NCBI GenBank assembly: GCA_934234185.1
Contig: CAKQHO010000006.1
Location: 13,277-77,276 of the forward strand
Length of the DNA stretch: 64,000 nucleotides
Source: an uncultured Psychrobacillus sp.
GTDB lineage: Bacteria > Bacillota > Bacilli > Bacillales_A > Planococcaceae
Direction: 5' to 3'
Position numbers and translations under genes: made by a program. The notes under the pieces were generated by a model. That model was not told the DNA's origin. It did no database searches and saw only the letters and a list, made by a program, of their open reading frames with translations. Every line of letters begins with the position of its first letter. Position 1 is the first letter of the stretch. Positions 44,588 to 53,403 of this stretch are shown one piece after another.

Positions 44588-45008
44588 TTTAGATCAATTA
44601 TATCGTCAAGTGATTATGGATCATTACAAAAACCCTAGAAACAAGGGAAGTATCGAGAATGGTGCATTGACAATTGATATGAACAACCCTACTTGTGGAG
44701 ACCGAATCCATTTGACCATTCAAGTGGAAGATGGAAAAGTTCAAGATGCGAAGTTTGATGGAGAAGGATGCTCTATCTCTATGTCTTCTGCTTCTATGAT
44801 GACACAAGCAATTAAAGGGAAGAATATAGACGAAGCGCAAACGCTTTCTAAAATCTTTTCAGATATGATGCTCGGGAAAGATTATGATGATTCCATCGAC
44901 CTAGGTGATATAGAAGCCTTAGCGGGTGTTTCTAAGTTCCCAGCTCGTATCAAGTGTGCAACGCTTGCATGGAAGGCTATGGAAAAAGGCGTTTCAGAAG
45001 AAAAATAA
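44577..45008 (+). CDS. sufU: Zinc-dependent sulfurtransferase SufU
   Basis: 143 residues, IscU-like fold with cysteines in NNPTCGDRIHL, GEGCSISMSSASMM and FPARIKCATLAWKA. The extra residues between the second and third cysteine regions are the SufU hallmark. It takes sulfur from SufS with bound zinc rather than acting as a scaffold. I choose ATG at 44577, with AAAGGAG 10 bases upstream. It overlaps sufS by 11 bases. Confidence 0.93.
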   Translation: MSSNLDQLYRQVIMDHYKNPRNKGSIENGALTIDMNNPTCGDRIHLTIQVEDGKVQDAKFDGEGCSISMSSASMMTQAIKGKNIDEAQTLSKIFSDMMLGKDYDDSIDLGDIEALAGVSKFPARIKCATLAWKAMEKGVSEEK

Positions 45009-45030
45009 TAGTAAGAACGGAGGAAATACG

Positions 45031-46428
45031 ATGGCAAAAAAAATGCCTGAAATTGGTGATTACAAATATGGCTTCCACGATAAAGACGTATCCATTTTCC
45101 GTTCAAAACGCGGTTTAACGAAAGAAATCGTTGAAGAAATCTCTCGTATGAAAAACGAACCTCAATGGATGTTAGATTATCGCTTAAAAGCTTTAGATAT
45201 TTTCTATTCTAAACCGATGCCACAATGGGGTGGAGATTTAGGAGAATTAAACTTTGATGAGATTACTTATTATGTAAAACCATCAGAACAAACAGAAAAA
45301 TCATGGGATGAAGTTCCTGAAGAAATTAAAGCTACTTTTGATAAATTAGGTATCCCTGAAGCAGAACAAAAATACCTTGCTGGTGTTTCTGCACAATATG
45401 AATCAGAGGTTGTATATCACAACATGAAGCAAGAGCTTCAAGATTTGGGTATCGTATTTAAAGATACCGATTCTGCACTTCGTGAAAACGAAGATATTTT
45501 CAAAAAGCACTGGGGTACGGTAATTCCTTCTTCTGATAATAAATTTGCTGCACTTAACTCAGCAGTTTGGTCAGGTGGATCATTTATCTATGTGCCGCCA
45601 GGCGTAAAAGTGGAAACTCCACTACAAGCATACTTCCGTATTAACTCAGAAAATATGGGACAATTCGAACGTACGCTTATTATTGTAGACGAGGGCGCTT
45701 CTGTTCATTATGTTGAAGGATGTACTGCTCCTGTTTATACAACTAATTCACTTCATAGTGCTGTAGTGGAAATCATCATTAAAAAAGATGCATATTGCCG
45801 ATACACTACTATTCAAAACTGGGCGAACAACGTTTATAACCTAGTGACGAAACGTGCCGTTTGTGAAGCAAACGCTACAATGGAGTGGATTGACGGTAAC
45901 ATTGGTTCTAAATTAACAATGAAATACCCAGCTGTTATCCTGAAAGGCGAAGGCGCTCGTGGTATGACATTATCTATCGCTATCGCTGGTAAAGGGCAAC
46001 ATCAAGATGCTGGTGCGAAAATGATGCACTTGGCTCCTAATACGTCTTCTACTATTGTTTCGAAATCTATTTCGAAGCAAGGTGGTAAAGTAACTTACCG
46101 TGGTATCGTTCACTTTGGACGTAGAGCAACTGGTGCTCGTGCAAACATTGAGTGTGATACGCTAATTATGGATAATCAGTCTACTTCTGATACAATCCCA
46201 TATAACGAAATCTTGAACGATAATATTTCTTTAGAGCATGAAGCAAAAGTTTCAAAAGTATCTGAAGAACAATTATTCTACTTGATGAGTCGTGGATTAA
46301 GTGAAGAAGAAGCAACTGAAATGATCGTAATGGGCTTCATCGAGCCATTCACAAAAGAACTTCCAATGGAATATGCAGTAGAAATGAACCGCTTGATTAA
46401 ATTCGAGATGGAAGGTTCTATTGGTTAA
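45031..46428 (+). CDS. sufB: Fe-S cluster assembly scaffold SufB
   Basis: 465 residues, the expected SufB length. The beta-helix core contains FIYVPPGVKVETPLQAYFRI, VHYVEGCTAP (cluster-ligand region) and IECDTLIMDNQS. The C-terminal helices (MSRGLSEEEATEMIVMGF) bind SufC. CGGAGG lies 8 bases before the ATG at 45031; frames extending upstream run into sufU. It is last in the operon. Confidence 0.95.
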   Translation: MAKKMPEIGDYKYGFHDKDVSIFRSKRGLTKEIVEEISRMKNEPQWMLDYRLKALDIFYSKPMPQWGGDLGELNFDEITYYVKPSEQTEKSWDEVPEEIKATFDKLGIPEAEQKYLAGVSAQYESEVVYHNMKQELQDLGIVFKDTDSALRENEDIFKKHWGTVIPSSDNKFAALNSAVWSGGSFIYVPPGVKVETPLQAYFRINSENMGQFERTLIIVDEGASVHYVEGCTAPVYTTNSLHSAVVEIIIKKDAYCRYTTIQNWANNVYNLVTKRAVCEANATMEWIDGNIGSKLTMKYPAVILKGEGARGMTLSIAIAGKGQHQDAGAKMMHLAPNTSSTIVSKSISKQGGKVTYRGIVHFGRRATGARANIECDTLIMDNQSTSDTIPYNEILNDNISLEHEAKVSKVSEEQLFYLMSRGLSEEEATEMIVMGFIEPFTKELPMEYAVEMNRLIKFEMEGSIG

Positions 46429-46529
46429 TAAATTTAAAATGTTTTTATATCAATGTTTTTGATATAAAAGTTATATAAGGTAATTCAATCGTGCCGATTT
46501 TTTTGCCGATTTGAATATCTAGAGTAGAA

Positions 46530-46559
46530 GGCGAACTTTTTAAGTTCGTCTTTTTTTTA
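46530..46559 (+). terminator. Terminator of the suf operon
   Basis: GGCGAACTT pairs with AAGTTCGTC (one G-T) and is followed by an eight-base T run. A second A/T-rich hairpin lies upstream at 46443-46469. Confidence 0.8.
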
Positions 46560-46573
46560 TTCATCTACATAGC

Positions 46574-46602
46574 AAAAAGGAGATGGAAATGTTCCATCTC
46601 CT
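46574..46602 (-). terminator. Terminator of the duplicated-domain membrane protein gene
   Basis: On the minus strand GGAGATGGAA and TTCCATCTCC form a 10-bp stem followed by TTTTTG. Confidence 0.75.
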
Positions 46603-46614
46603 ATTAGCTTTTTT

Positions 46615-47292
46615 TTATTTTGTACGGATTTCTACACCTTGCAGCTTTAAGTATTGTCCATCGGAAACCGTTAAATAAGTGTCCGCTTGTACATTTTCAT
46701 TTGTAATAATAGAATCCAGCTGGTGGGTGCTGTCTTTGGAAACTTCGTAGTAGCCCATACCAGTGTCATCATCTAGGATAACCTTATACTCTCCTGCTGG
46801 TATGTCTATACCAACACGATACATTCCATCTTCATATTCCCCATCCTTGGGAATAACGGATGGAGCTTTATCGATTGGATACATATAGGCTCCTTGAAGC
46901 TTAAAGTATTCACCATCGTGTAACGTTACGTAAGAATGTGAATCGTCGAGGTTATCGTTAAAAATAATACTTTCTAAGTTTCCTGTACTGTCTTTAGCAC
47001 TTTCTATATATCCCATATCATCCGCGAAAACTAAGTATTCACCCGATGGGATATCCGTTCCAACCTTGTAAGTACCTGATTTAATTCTACCTTCGGATGC
47101 TTTACCTTCTTTTTCTTTTAGTTTGTCTTTTTTATTGGTATCCGGTTCATTCTCTACATTTGTTGTTTGATTTTCCGTTTGGTTCTTATCCTCTTCATCG
47201 TCGCCTCCACTAGTTGCAAGGATAATGATGATAATAATTACGATTAACCAGAACCACCATTTTTTGTAGAAAGGTTTTTTATTTTCTGCCAA
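46615..47292 (-). CDS. Membrane-anchored protein with a duplicated beta domain
   Basis: 225 residues. An N-terminal basic stretch and one transmembrane helix (about 12-27) are followed by a charged linker (30-70). Two related extracytoplasmic repeats of about 65-75 residues follow, each with VGxDIPxGEY at its start and a K-x-x-x-x-Y/L-K-L-Q-G block at its end. The repeats look like small beta domains of a kind often annotated as hypothetical; I assign no function. It is a single gene convergent with suf. Confidence 0.65.
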   Translation of the reverse strand: MAENKKPFYKKWWFWLIVIIIIIILATSGGDDEEDKNQTENQTTNVENEPDTNKKDKLKEKEGKASEGRIKSGTYKVGTDIPSGEYLVFADDMGYIESAKDSTGNLESIIFNDNLDDSHSYVTLHDGEYFKLQGAYMYPIDKAPSVIPKDGEYEDGMYRVGIDIPAGEYKVILDDDTGMGYYEVSKDSTHQLDSIITNENVQADTYLTVSDGQYLKLQGVEIRTK

Positions 47293-47481
47293 GGAAATTC
47301 CTCCATATGAGTTGTAATAAGAGATAGAATCTCTTTATCATCATGATTGGTAACTTCAGAGGTTTTTATTCAATTAGTTAAGCTACGTGATAAGAAGAGG
47401 CGGAGGTAAGCAAGATTTATAAGCAGGTAAAAGGGGAGTAAATAGCTTGTAAATGAAGAAGAAAAGACTAGCTCGCTTTTT

Positions 47482-47510
47482 TTGTCTCAAGAGATAGCTG
47501 ATGGTATGAT
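47482..47510 (+). promoter_or_regulatory. Predicted sigma-A promoter of the yunFED unit
   Basis: TTGTCT and TATGAT with a 17-base spacer, 26 bases before the yunF start. Confidence 0.6.
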
Positions 47511-47536
47511 ATGGGTATATATAAAGAGGTGGTAAC

Positions 47537-48388
47537 ATGATTCGAATTGGTTTGACAGGATGGGGAGATCATCCTGACTTGTATGTATCCTCTGCAAAGG
47601 AGAAGCTACAGGATTATAGTGCTAACTTTCCGGTTGTAGAGCTAGATGCTTCGTTTTACGCGATCCAGCCTATTAAGAATGCTCAAAAGTGGATTCGAGA
47701 AACTCCTGATAATTTTCAGTTTATAATTAAAGCTTATCAAGGGATTACTGGACATCAGCGGGGGGAAATACCATTTCCCTCAAAAGGGGAAATGTTTGAA
47801 GCGTATCGACAGTCGATTCAACCGTTTCAGGAGGCAGGCAAGCTAGCGATGGTTTTGGTCCAATTTCCTCCTTGGTTTCACTGTGAAAAAGAAAACGTTC
47901 AATATCTTCGTCAAGTAAGAGAGGAGCTAAAGGATTTTGATGTGGCGATTGAATTTCGCCATCAGTCCTGGTACTCTCCTGAATATGAAAGAGGTACGAT
48001 TGACTTTTTAAGAGAGAATGGATTTCACCATAGTGTTTGCGATGAACCACAGGTGGGAGAGGGGAGTATTCCTCTAGTTCCGATTGCAACCTCTCAGAAG
48101 GTGCTTGTTCGCTTGCATGGCCGCAATCATTATGGTTGGCTGAACCCAGGAGATAATGATAAGTGGAGAGAAGTAAGGTATCTTTATGATTATAATAAGG
48201 AAGAATTATTATATATCAAAAGGGTGTGCGAGCAGCTAGATAGAAACACATCTGAAGTTTTTGTTTTATTTAACAATAACTCTGGTGGTCATGCAGCGAA
48301 AAATGCAAAGGCTTTTCAGCAGATGTTGAATTTACATTTTGACGGGCTGGCTCCAAAACAATTAGACCTATTTGAAGGGGAATTTTAA
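47537..48388 (+). CDS. yunF: DUF72-family protein YunF
   Basis: 283 residues of the DUF72 (YecE-like) TIM-barrel fold. Landmarks are IGLTGWGDH at the start, VVELDASFYAIQP, VQFPPWFHC, VAIEFRHQSWY and FVLFNNNSGGHAAKNA near the end. The biochemical function is unknown. GAGGTGG precedes the ATG. The genes yunE and yunD follow closely, as in B. subtilis. Confidence 0.85.
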   Translation: MIRIGLTGWGDHPDLYVSSAKEKLQDYSANFPVVELDASFYAIQPIKNAQKWIRETPDNFQFIIKAYQGITGHQRGEIPFPSKGEMFEAYRQSIQPFQEAGKLAMVLVQFPPWFHCEKENVQYLRQVREELKDFDVAIEFRHQSWYSPEYERGTIDFLRENGFHHSVCDEPQVGEGSIPLVPIATSQKVLVRLHGRNHYGWLNPGDNDKWREVRYLYDYNKEELLYIKRVCEQLDRNTSEVFVLFNNNSGGHAAKNAKAFQQMLNLHFDGLAPKQLDLFEGEF

Positions 48389-48391
48389 CGG

Positions 48392-49210
48392 ATGGAATGG
48401 ATTATATTAGCTTTAAGCGGATTGTTTTCAGGAATTATAGGAGCTCTTGTAGGTCTTGGGGGAGGTGTTATATTAGTACCAGCGTTACTTCTTTTCGGTA
48501 CCACTCTCCATTGGATCCCAGACATAACACCTCAGAGTGTGGTGGGGCTATCTGTTGTGATGATGATATTCATTGGTCTCTCTTCTACTCTTTCCTACAT
48601 GAAGACAAAAACGGTGGACTTCAAAAGCTCCATTATCTTTTTTGTAGGCAGTATTCCTGGAACTATATTAGGGGCATGGGTGAACAAAGGATTGGATTTG
48701 CCGTCCTTTAATTTATACTTTGGGATTTTACTAGTGGTGCTTTCCATGCTGCTACTAGTAAGAAAATATTTAAAGCCTGTACAATGGTTTGTCAAGCATG
48801 GGTCCAAGAAGACTTTTACTGATGGAGAAAAGACATATGAATATGGTTATCCTATTTGGTTTGCTTTGATCTTTACCTTTTGTGTGGGCTTTGCTTCCGG
48901 GTTATTTGGGATAGGCGGTGGATCCATGCTTGTACCTGCTATGATTTTATTATTTTTATTTCCACCTCATGTGGCTGTTGGAACCTCTATGTTTATGGTA
49001 TTTCTTTCTTCCATCGTGAACTCTGCTACCCATATTTCTCTAGGTAATGTTCCGTGGTTATATACCATACCAGTAGTACCCGCTGCATATATTGGTGCTA
49101 AGCTTGGTGCGAGGCTGAATAAAAAGCTGAATTCGGAGACGCTAGTAACTGCACTACGTATTGTGCTACTAATACTTGGAATTCGCTCTATTATTGATGG
49201 ATTGTTTTAA
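48392..49210 (+). CDS. yunE: TSUP-family membrane transporter YunE (TauE/SafE-like)
   Basis: 272 residues with seven to eight transmembrane helices and two inverted copies of a glycine-rich motif, LVGLGGGVILVP and LFGIGGGSMLVPA, the family signature. TSUP members export or import sulfite, sulfoacetate or other organic anions; the substrate here is unknown. It starts 3 bases after yunF. Confidence 0.85.
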   Translation: MEWIILALSGLFSGIIGALVGLGGGVILVPALLLFGTTLHWIPDITPQSVVGLSVVMMIFIGLSSTLSYMKTKTVDFKSSIIFFVGSIPGTILGAWVNKGLDLPSFNLYFGILLVVLSMLLLVRKYLKPVQWFVKHGSKKTFTDGEKTYEYGYPIWFALIFTFCVGFASGLFGIGGGSMLVPAMILLFLFPPHVAVGTSMFMVFLSSIVNSATHISLGNVPWLYTIPVVPAAYIGAKLGARLNKKLNSETLVTALRIVLLILGIRSIIDGLF

Positions 49211-49231
49211 ACAGCAAGAGGAGGAATGAGG

Positions 49232-50605
49232 ATGATTGAGACTATCCATATATATCACACGAATGATCTACATAGTCATCTAGAAAATTGGCCGACCATT
49301 CATCAATTTCTCTCTGAAAGACGTAAATCCCATTCATCCAATGATTCCATATTAACGTTGGATATTGGGGATCATATTGACCGATCCAATGTTTATACGG
49401 AAGGTCTGCTAGGAAAGGGTAATGTCCAGCTTTTAAATAAGGCAAAATATGATTATGTAACAATTGGTAACAATGAAGGAATCACGCTGAGCCACGAGGA
49501 GTTAAATACTCTCTACGAACAAGCAGATTTCGAGGTGATTATTTCTAATTTTGTTGATAGAAATGGAAATATTCCCGCTTGGGTTCAACCGTATAAGATT
49601 CATATTACTCCGTCAGGAATAAGAATAGGAATAGTGGCTGCTACTGCAGACTATGGTATTTATTATGAGAATCTCGGCTGGCATGTACAAGATCCAATTA
49701 TACGATTGACTCAAGTAAGTAAAGAGCTGAGAGCACAAGTAGACGTTATAATATGTATGTCGCATCTCGGGAAAACACAGGATGAAATCATCTCAAAAGA
49801 TATACCGGAAATTGACTTAATATTAGGCGCTCACACTCATCATTTCTTTGAGGAGGGTAAATGGATAGGTAATACTCTACAGGCTGCTGCAGGGAAATAT
49901 GGCGCTTATGTAGGCTATGTAACATTAGACTTCCATCATATATCTAGGTCGGTAGTGAAAAAGGCTGCAGTGCTGTATCCGGTAGAAAATCTATCTAAAC
50001 CAAAAAACGACCTAGAACAGCAAGACAGTTGGCAGGAAAAAGGTTTTCAGGCATTAGCTGAACCTGTGTTTTGTAATCCACTAGAGCTCTCAAAAGATTG
50101 GTTTAATCCCTCCTCCTTATCGAAGTTTTTCGGGGAAGCTTTACTAGCTTACACTGGGGCAGATTGTGCGATGTTTCCTGCAGGTATTTTTCTATCAGAT
50201 CTTCCTAAAGGAGAAATCAAAGCAATTGATTTACATCAATGCCTTCCTCATCCTATAAATCCTTGTATCATTACTCTATCCGGAGCTGCTTTGTTAGAGG
50301 TTGTGACGCTTTCTAAAAATGACAAATGGCCACTTTTAGAGGTTAAGGGTCTGGGCTTTCGAGGGAAGTATCTAGGATCTATCCTGTTTGAGCATTTAAG
50401 GGAAGTAGAGGGGGCAATCTACATAAATGAAAAGCCGTTAAATATTTATGCAAGCTATAAACTGGCAACACTTGATATGTTCACATTCGGCTATTTCTTT
50501 CCTTCATTAAAAACTATGGAAAAACAATATTTTATGCCAGAAGTTATCCGAGATATTGTAAAATGGTATGGCTTACGACTGAATCGGGAATCCCGCTCAT
50601 ATTAA
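49232..50605 (+). CDS. yunD: Metallophosphatase / 5'-nucleotidase family protein YunD
   Basis: About 457 residues. The N-terminal metallophosphatase has IYHTNDLHSH, LDIGDHID, GNNEG and LILGAHTHH (metal ligands). A 5'-nucleotidase C-terminal domain follows (about 270-450). There is no signal peptide, so unlike secreted 5'-nucleotidases it is probably cytoplasmic. The ATG at 49232 has AGGAGG 7 bases upstream; an ATG six bases earlier overlaps that site. Confidence 0.85.
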   Translation: MIETIHIYHTNDLHSHLENWPTIHQFLSERRKSHSSNDSILTLDIGDHIDRSNVYTEGLLGKGNVQLLNKAKYDYVTIGNNEGITLSHEELNTLYEQADFEVIISNFVDRNGNIPAWVQPYKIHITPSGIRIGIVAATADYGIYYENLGWHVQDPIIRLTQVSKELRAQVDVIICMSHLGKTQDEIISKDIPEIDLILGAHTHHFFEEGKWIGNTLQAAAGKYGAYVGYVTLDFHHISRSVVKKAAVLYPVENLSKPKNDLEQQDSWQEKGFQALAEPVFCNPLELSKDWFNPSSLSKFFGEALLAYTGADCAMFPAGIFLSDLPKGEIKAIDLHQCLPHPINPCIITLSGAALLEVVTLSKNDKWPLLEVKGLGFRGKYLGSILFEHLREVEGAIYINEKPLNIYASYKLATLDMFTFGYFFPSLKTMEKQYFMPEVIRDIVKWYGLRLNRESRSY

Positions 50606-50645
50606 TTCCTCTTATTACATATAAGTAATAAGGGGGATTTTTTAC

Positions 50646-51419
50646 TTGTTTTATCACAAAAGAAGACAACGGCGAATATTTCATATTAGAACCCAGACAA
50701 AATTAGCAATCTTTTTTGCAAGTTTTCTCCTTTCGGTGGCTGGTGTTTTCTATTATGTTAATGCCCAGTTAACACCTACCTACTTACGATATGCAGAGGT
50801 ACAGACAAACAAAATTGCCTCCATGGTTATTAGTAAAGCAATTAATTCTCGGACAACAAACGTGCTGGATGTAAACGATATTATTGAGCAAGTTCCTACT
50901 GAGAGCAAAACGATGGTCACGACAAAGTTTAATACAGAAATTATTAATCGGGTATTGGCCGATACAAACAGCCTGGTGCAGGCCCATCTAGAGCAAGCGG
51001 AGAAGGGGAACTTATCAAGTCTGCCTTATTTAGATGATATCGAATATGATAAGCAAACGATGGAGGACCAAGGAGGGGTTGTATTCTTTGTTCCAATGGG
51101 GCAAGCAACTAATATTCCACTGTTAGGAAACTTGGGTCCCAAAATCCCCATCCGTTTTCACGTTATTGGGAATGTGCAGCCAAATGTTGAAACAAAAATC
51201 ACTGAATTTGGGATTAATAATGCCTATGTGGAGGTAATTATTAATATAAAAGTAAACGTACAGATTATCGTTCCGTTGGCTAGTAAGATAAGTGTCGTTG
51301 AACAGAATATCCCCGTTGCCATGGGGCTGGTGCAAGGGCAGGTTCCATATATATATACGGACGGTGAAACGGATAATGCACCATCTGTTGAGGTACCTAT
51401 ACCTTTACCTGAAGATTAA
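50646..51419 (+). CDS. yunB: Sporulation protein YunB
   Basis: 257 residues with one N-terminal transmembrane helix (about 20-40) and an extracytoplasmic body containing INSRTTNVLDVNDII and VPMGQATNIPLLGNLGPKIP, typical of the YunB family, which is under sporulation control and needed for efficient sporulation in B. subtilis. It implies a spore-former. The start is TTG at 50646 with AAGGGGG 9 bases upstream. yunC, which lies beside yunB in B. subtilis, is absent. Confidence 0.85.
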   Translation: MFYHKRRQRRIFHIRTQTKLAIFFASFLLSVAGVFYYVNAQLTPTYLRYAEVQTNKIASMVISKAINSRTTNVLDVNDIIEQVPTESKTMVTTKFNTEIINRVLADTNSLVQAHLEQAEKGNLSSLPYLDDIEYDKQTMEDQGGVVFFVPMGQATNIPLLGNLGPKIPIRFHVIGNVQPNVETKITEFGINNAYVEVIINIKVNVQIIVPLASKISVVEQNIPVAMGLVQGQVPYIYTDGETDNAPSVEVPIPLPED

Positions 51420-51474
51420 AAATCCTTCCCTTTTCGTAAAATACTGATATGATAGGGTTAAATGAATAAACGAT

Positions 51475-51713
51475 AGGTAGAGGCTGCATAGCTTAAGAGT
51501 ATTATACAGGAGGGTGACTCCGAAGATTGTATGAGAAAGGAAGCTTTGCCGAAATTAGATTTGCTAGTCAGGCAGTCTAGTTGGGGTTATTTTGAAGAAG
51601 AATAACACTGTCATCTATATACTTGTATATAGATGGGGAGCTACATTTTATAAATAGTATTAACTATTCAACGTAGAGGCCAACCTAGATATTTACATAG
51701 GTTGGCTTTTTCT
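51475..51713 (+). ncRNA. Lysine (L-box) riboswitch
   Basis: The leader contains the conserved L-box blocks in order: AGAGGCTGC, TTAAGAGTA, GAGAAAGGAAGCTTTGCCGA, a GCTAG/ACTGTC pair, and the long P5-like hairpin ATCTATATACTTGTATATAGAT followed by GGGGAGCTAC. It ends in a terminator at 51677-51713. Lysine binding should end transcription before the NhaC-family gene. It accounts for nearly all of the 310-base gap between yunB and that gene. Confidence 0.88.
51677..51713 (+). terminator. Expression-platform terminator of the lysine riboswitch
   Basis: GCCAACCTA pairs with TAGGTTGGC around a 10-base loop, followed by TTTTTCT. Confidence 0.82.
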
Positions 51714-51729
51714 ATTTAAGGAGGAAACA

Positions 51730-53298
51730 ATGATGGAAGGAACTATTTATTCACTGATCCCACCACTGTTATCAATAGTGATGGTTTTATTAACAAAGAG
51801 AGTATTATTATCTCTTGGAATGGGAATAGCATCCGCAGCCCTTTTAAGTAATAACTTTGCCCCCTCGGAATCTCTAATTCTCTTATGGGAATCTTTTAAA
51901 GTCTCATTCTGGGATGAGGGGCTAAATATGTCTAATATTTATATACTATCATTTATTCTCTTTCTAGGGATTATTACTGCATTTGTAAGTCTATCTGGAG
52001 GAAGCAAGGCTTTTGCCAGCTGGGCAGTAAAACGAATTACTACTAGAAGAGGATCTAAGCTTCTAACAGCCTTTCTTGGTGTAATATTATTTATTGATGA
52101 TTATTTTAACGCACTTGCTGTTGGACAGATTGCAAGACCGATAACCGATAATCATAAAGTATCTCGTGCCAAGTTGGCTTATCTTATTGACTCAACGTCA
52201 GCACCTATCTGTGTTATATCACCAGTTTCAAGCTGGGGTGCATTCTTGATAAGTCAATTGGGGCTAATCTTTACCACTCATGCTATAACAGCGTACACGC
52301 CTCTAGAAGCTTTTATATATATGGCTCCCATGAACTTTTACGTTATAGCTACATTAGCTATTGTCTTTTTCCTGTCTTGGACAGATTTTGATATCCTTGA
52401 AATGAAGAAGCATGAAACAAGGGCGCTTGTAAAAGGAGAGCTTTATGATATAGAAAAGAAAAATCCAGGGAATTTGGAGGGTAATTTCCCGGAAAATAAT
52501 TATGGGAAAGTAATTGATTTACTATTACCTATCGCCTCTTTAGTTGTGGTAACTGTCATAAGTATGATTTGGACGGGATATCAAGCATCGGGAACGATGA
52601 ATCTATTAGCAATTTTTGAAGAGACAGATGTGCCGTTTTCCTTATTCATAGGAGGACTGTTTGCTACAATTTTAGCTATCCTTTCATATGTAAGACAATT
52701 TAAGGTGAATTCCAATGTAAAGCTCAAACATATTAGTACTGGTATAATAAAGGGGCTAAGGTCCATGTATGCAGCAATTCTCATTTTAATATTTGCTTGG
52801 TCTCTAGGCTTCTTGATTACGGAATTAAAAACAGGAGATTTCTTGGCATCCTTAGTGACAGATTATAATGTACCAACAGGGGTCATTCCGTTTATCTTAT
52901 TTGTGGTTACTGCTTTTATGGCCTTCGCTACAGGTTCTTCTTGGGGGTCATTCGGTATTTTGCTTCCAATTGGAGCAAGTATTATCATGGCAGTGGACCC
53001 AGAGCTTTTACTACCAGTCCTTGCAGCAGTACTTGCAGGTGCGGTATTTGGAGATCACTGTTCTCCCATCTCAGATACAACGATTATGTCAGCAACAGGA
53101 GCAGGGGTGAATGTGCTAGATCATGTAACCACTCAGCTGCCGTATGCCATCACTAGCGCAGTAATAGCTGGAATTGGCTACCTAATACTTGGGGTTACAG
53201 GCTCGGTATTGGCTGGATTTAGCTCAGTGGTACTTCTCATTATTCTTCTTTTTTTATTTTGGAGTATTAAAGGGCAAAGACAGGACAAGTTGGTATAA
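51730..53298 (+). CDS. NhaC-family antiporter, probable lysine transporter (LysW-like)
   Basis: 522 residues, 11-13 transmembrane helices, with family blocks LFIDDYFNALAVGQIARPI, STSAPICVISPVSSWGAF, TGSSWGSFGILLP and GDHCSPISDTTIMSATGAG. Alone these indicate an NhaC-type Na+/H+ antiporter. The lysine riboswitch directly upstream, 17 bases from its start, points instead to lysine transport: comparative work on LYS elements proposed such NhaC-type proteins as lysine transporters. AAGGAGG precedes the ATG. It is a single gene. Confidence 0.85.
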   Translation: MMEGTIYSLIPPLLSIVMVLLTKRVLLSLGMGIASAALLSNNFAPSESLILLWESFKVSFWDEGLNMSNIYILSFILFLGIITAFVSLSGGSKAFASWAVKRITTRRGSKLLTAFLGVILFIDDYFNALAVGQIARPITDNHKVSRAKLAYLIDSTSAPICVISPVSSWGAFLISQLGLIFTTHAITAYTPLEAFIYMAPMNFYVIATLAIVFFLSWTDFDILEMKKHETRALVKGELYDIEKKNPGNLEGNFPENNYGKVIDLLLPIASLVVVTVISMIWTGYQASGTMNLLAIFEETDVPFSLFIGGLFATILAILSYVRQFKVNSNVKLKHISTGIIKGLRSMYAAILILIFAWSLGFLITELKTGDFLASLVTDYNVPTGVIPFILFVVTAFMAFATGSSWGSFGILLPIGASIIMAVDPELLLPVLAAVLAGAVFGDHCSPISDTTIMSATGAGVNVLDHVTTQLPYAITSAVIAGIGYLILGVTGSVLAGFSSVVLLIILLFLFWSIKGQRQDKLV

Positions 53299-53331
53299 CG
53301 TCGAAACGAACGGCTAAAGCTATTCAGAAGG

Positions 53332-53360
53332 TTGTTTGAATTCAAATAATATGGTACATT
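53332..53360 (+). promoter_or_regulatory. Predicted promoter of lipA
   Basis: TTGTTT and TACATT with a 17-base spacer, 44 bases before the preferred lipA start. Confidence 0.4.
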
Positions 53361-53403
53361 GACAAAAGTAAAAGTATGTTTTTTCGGAATGGGGTATAAA
53401 GAG

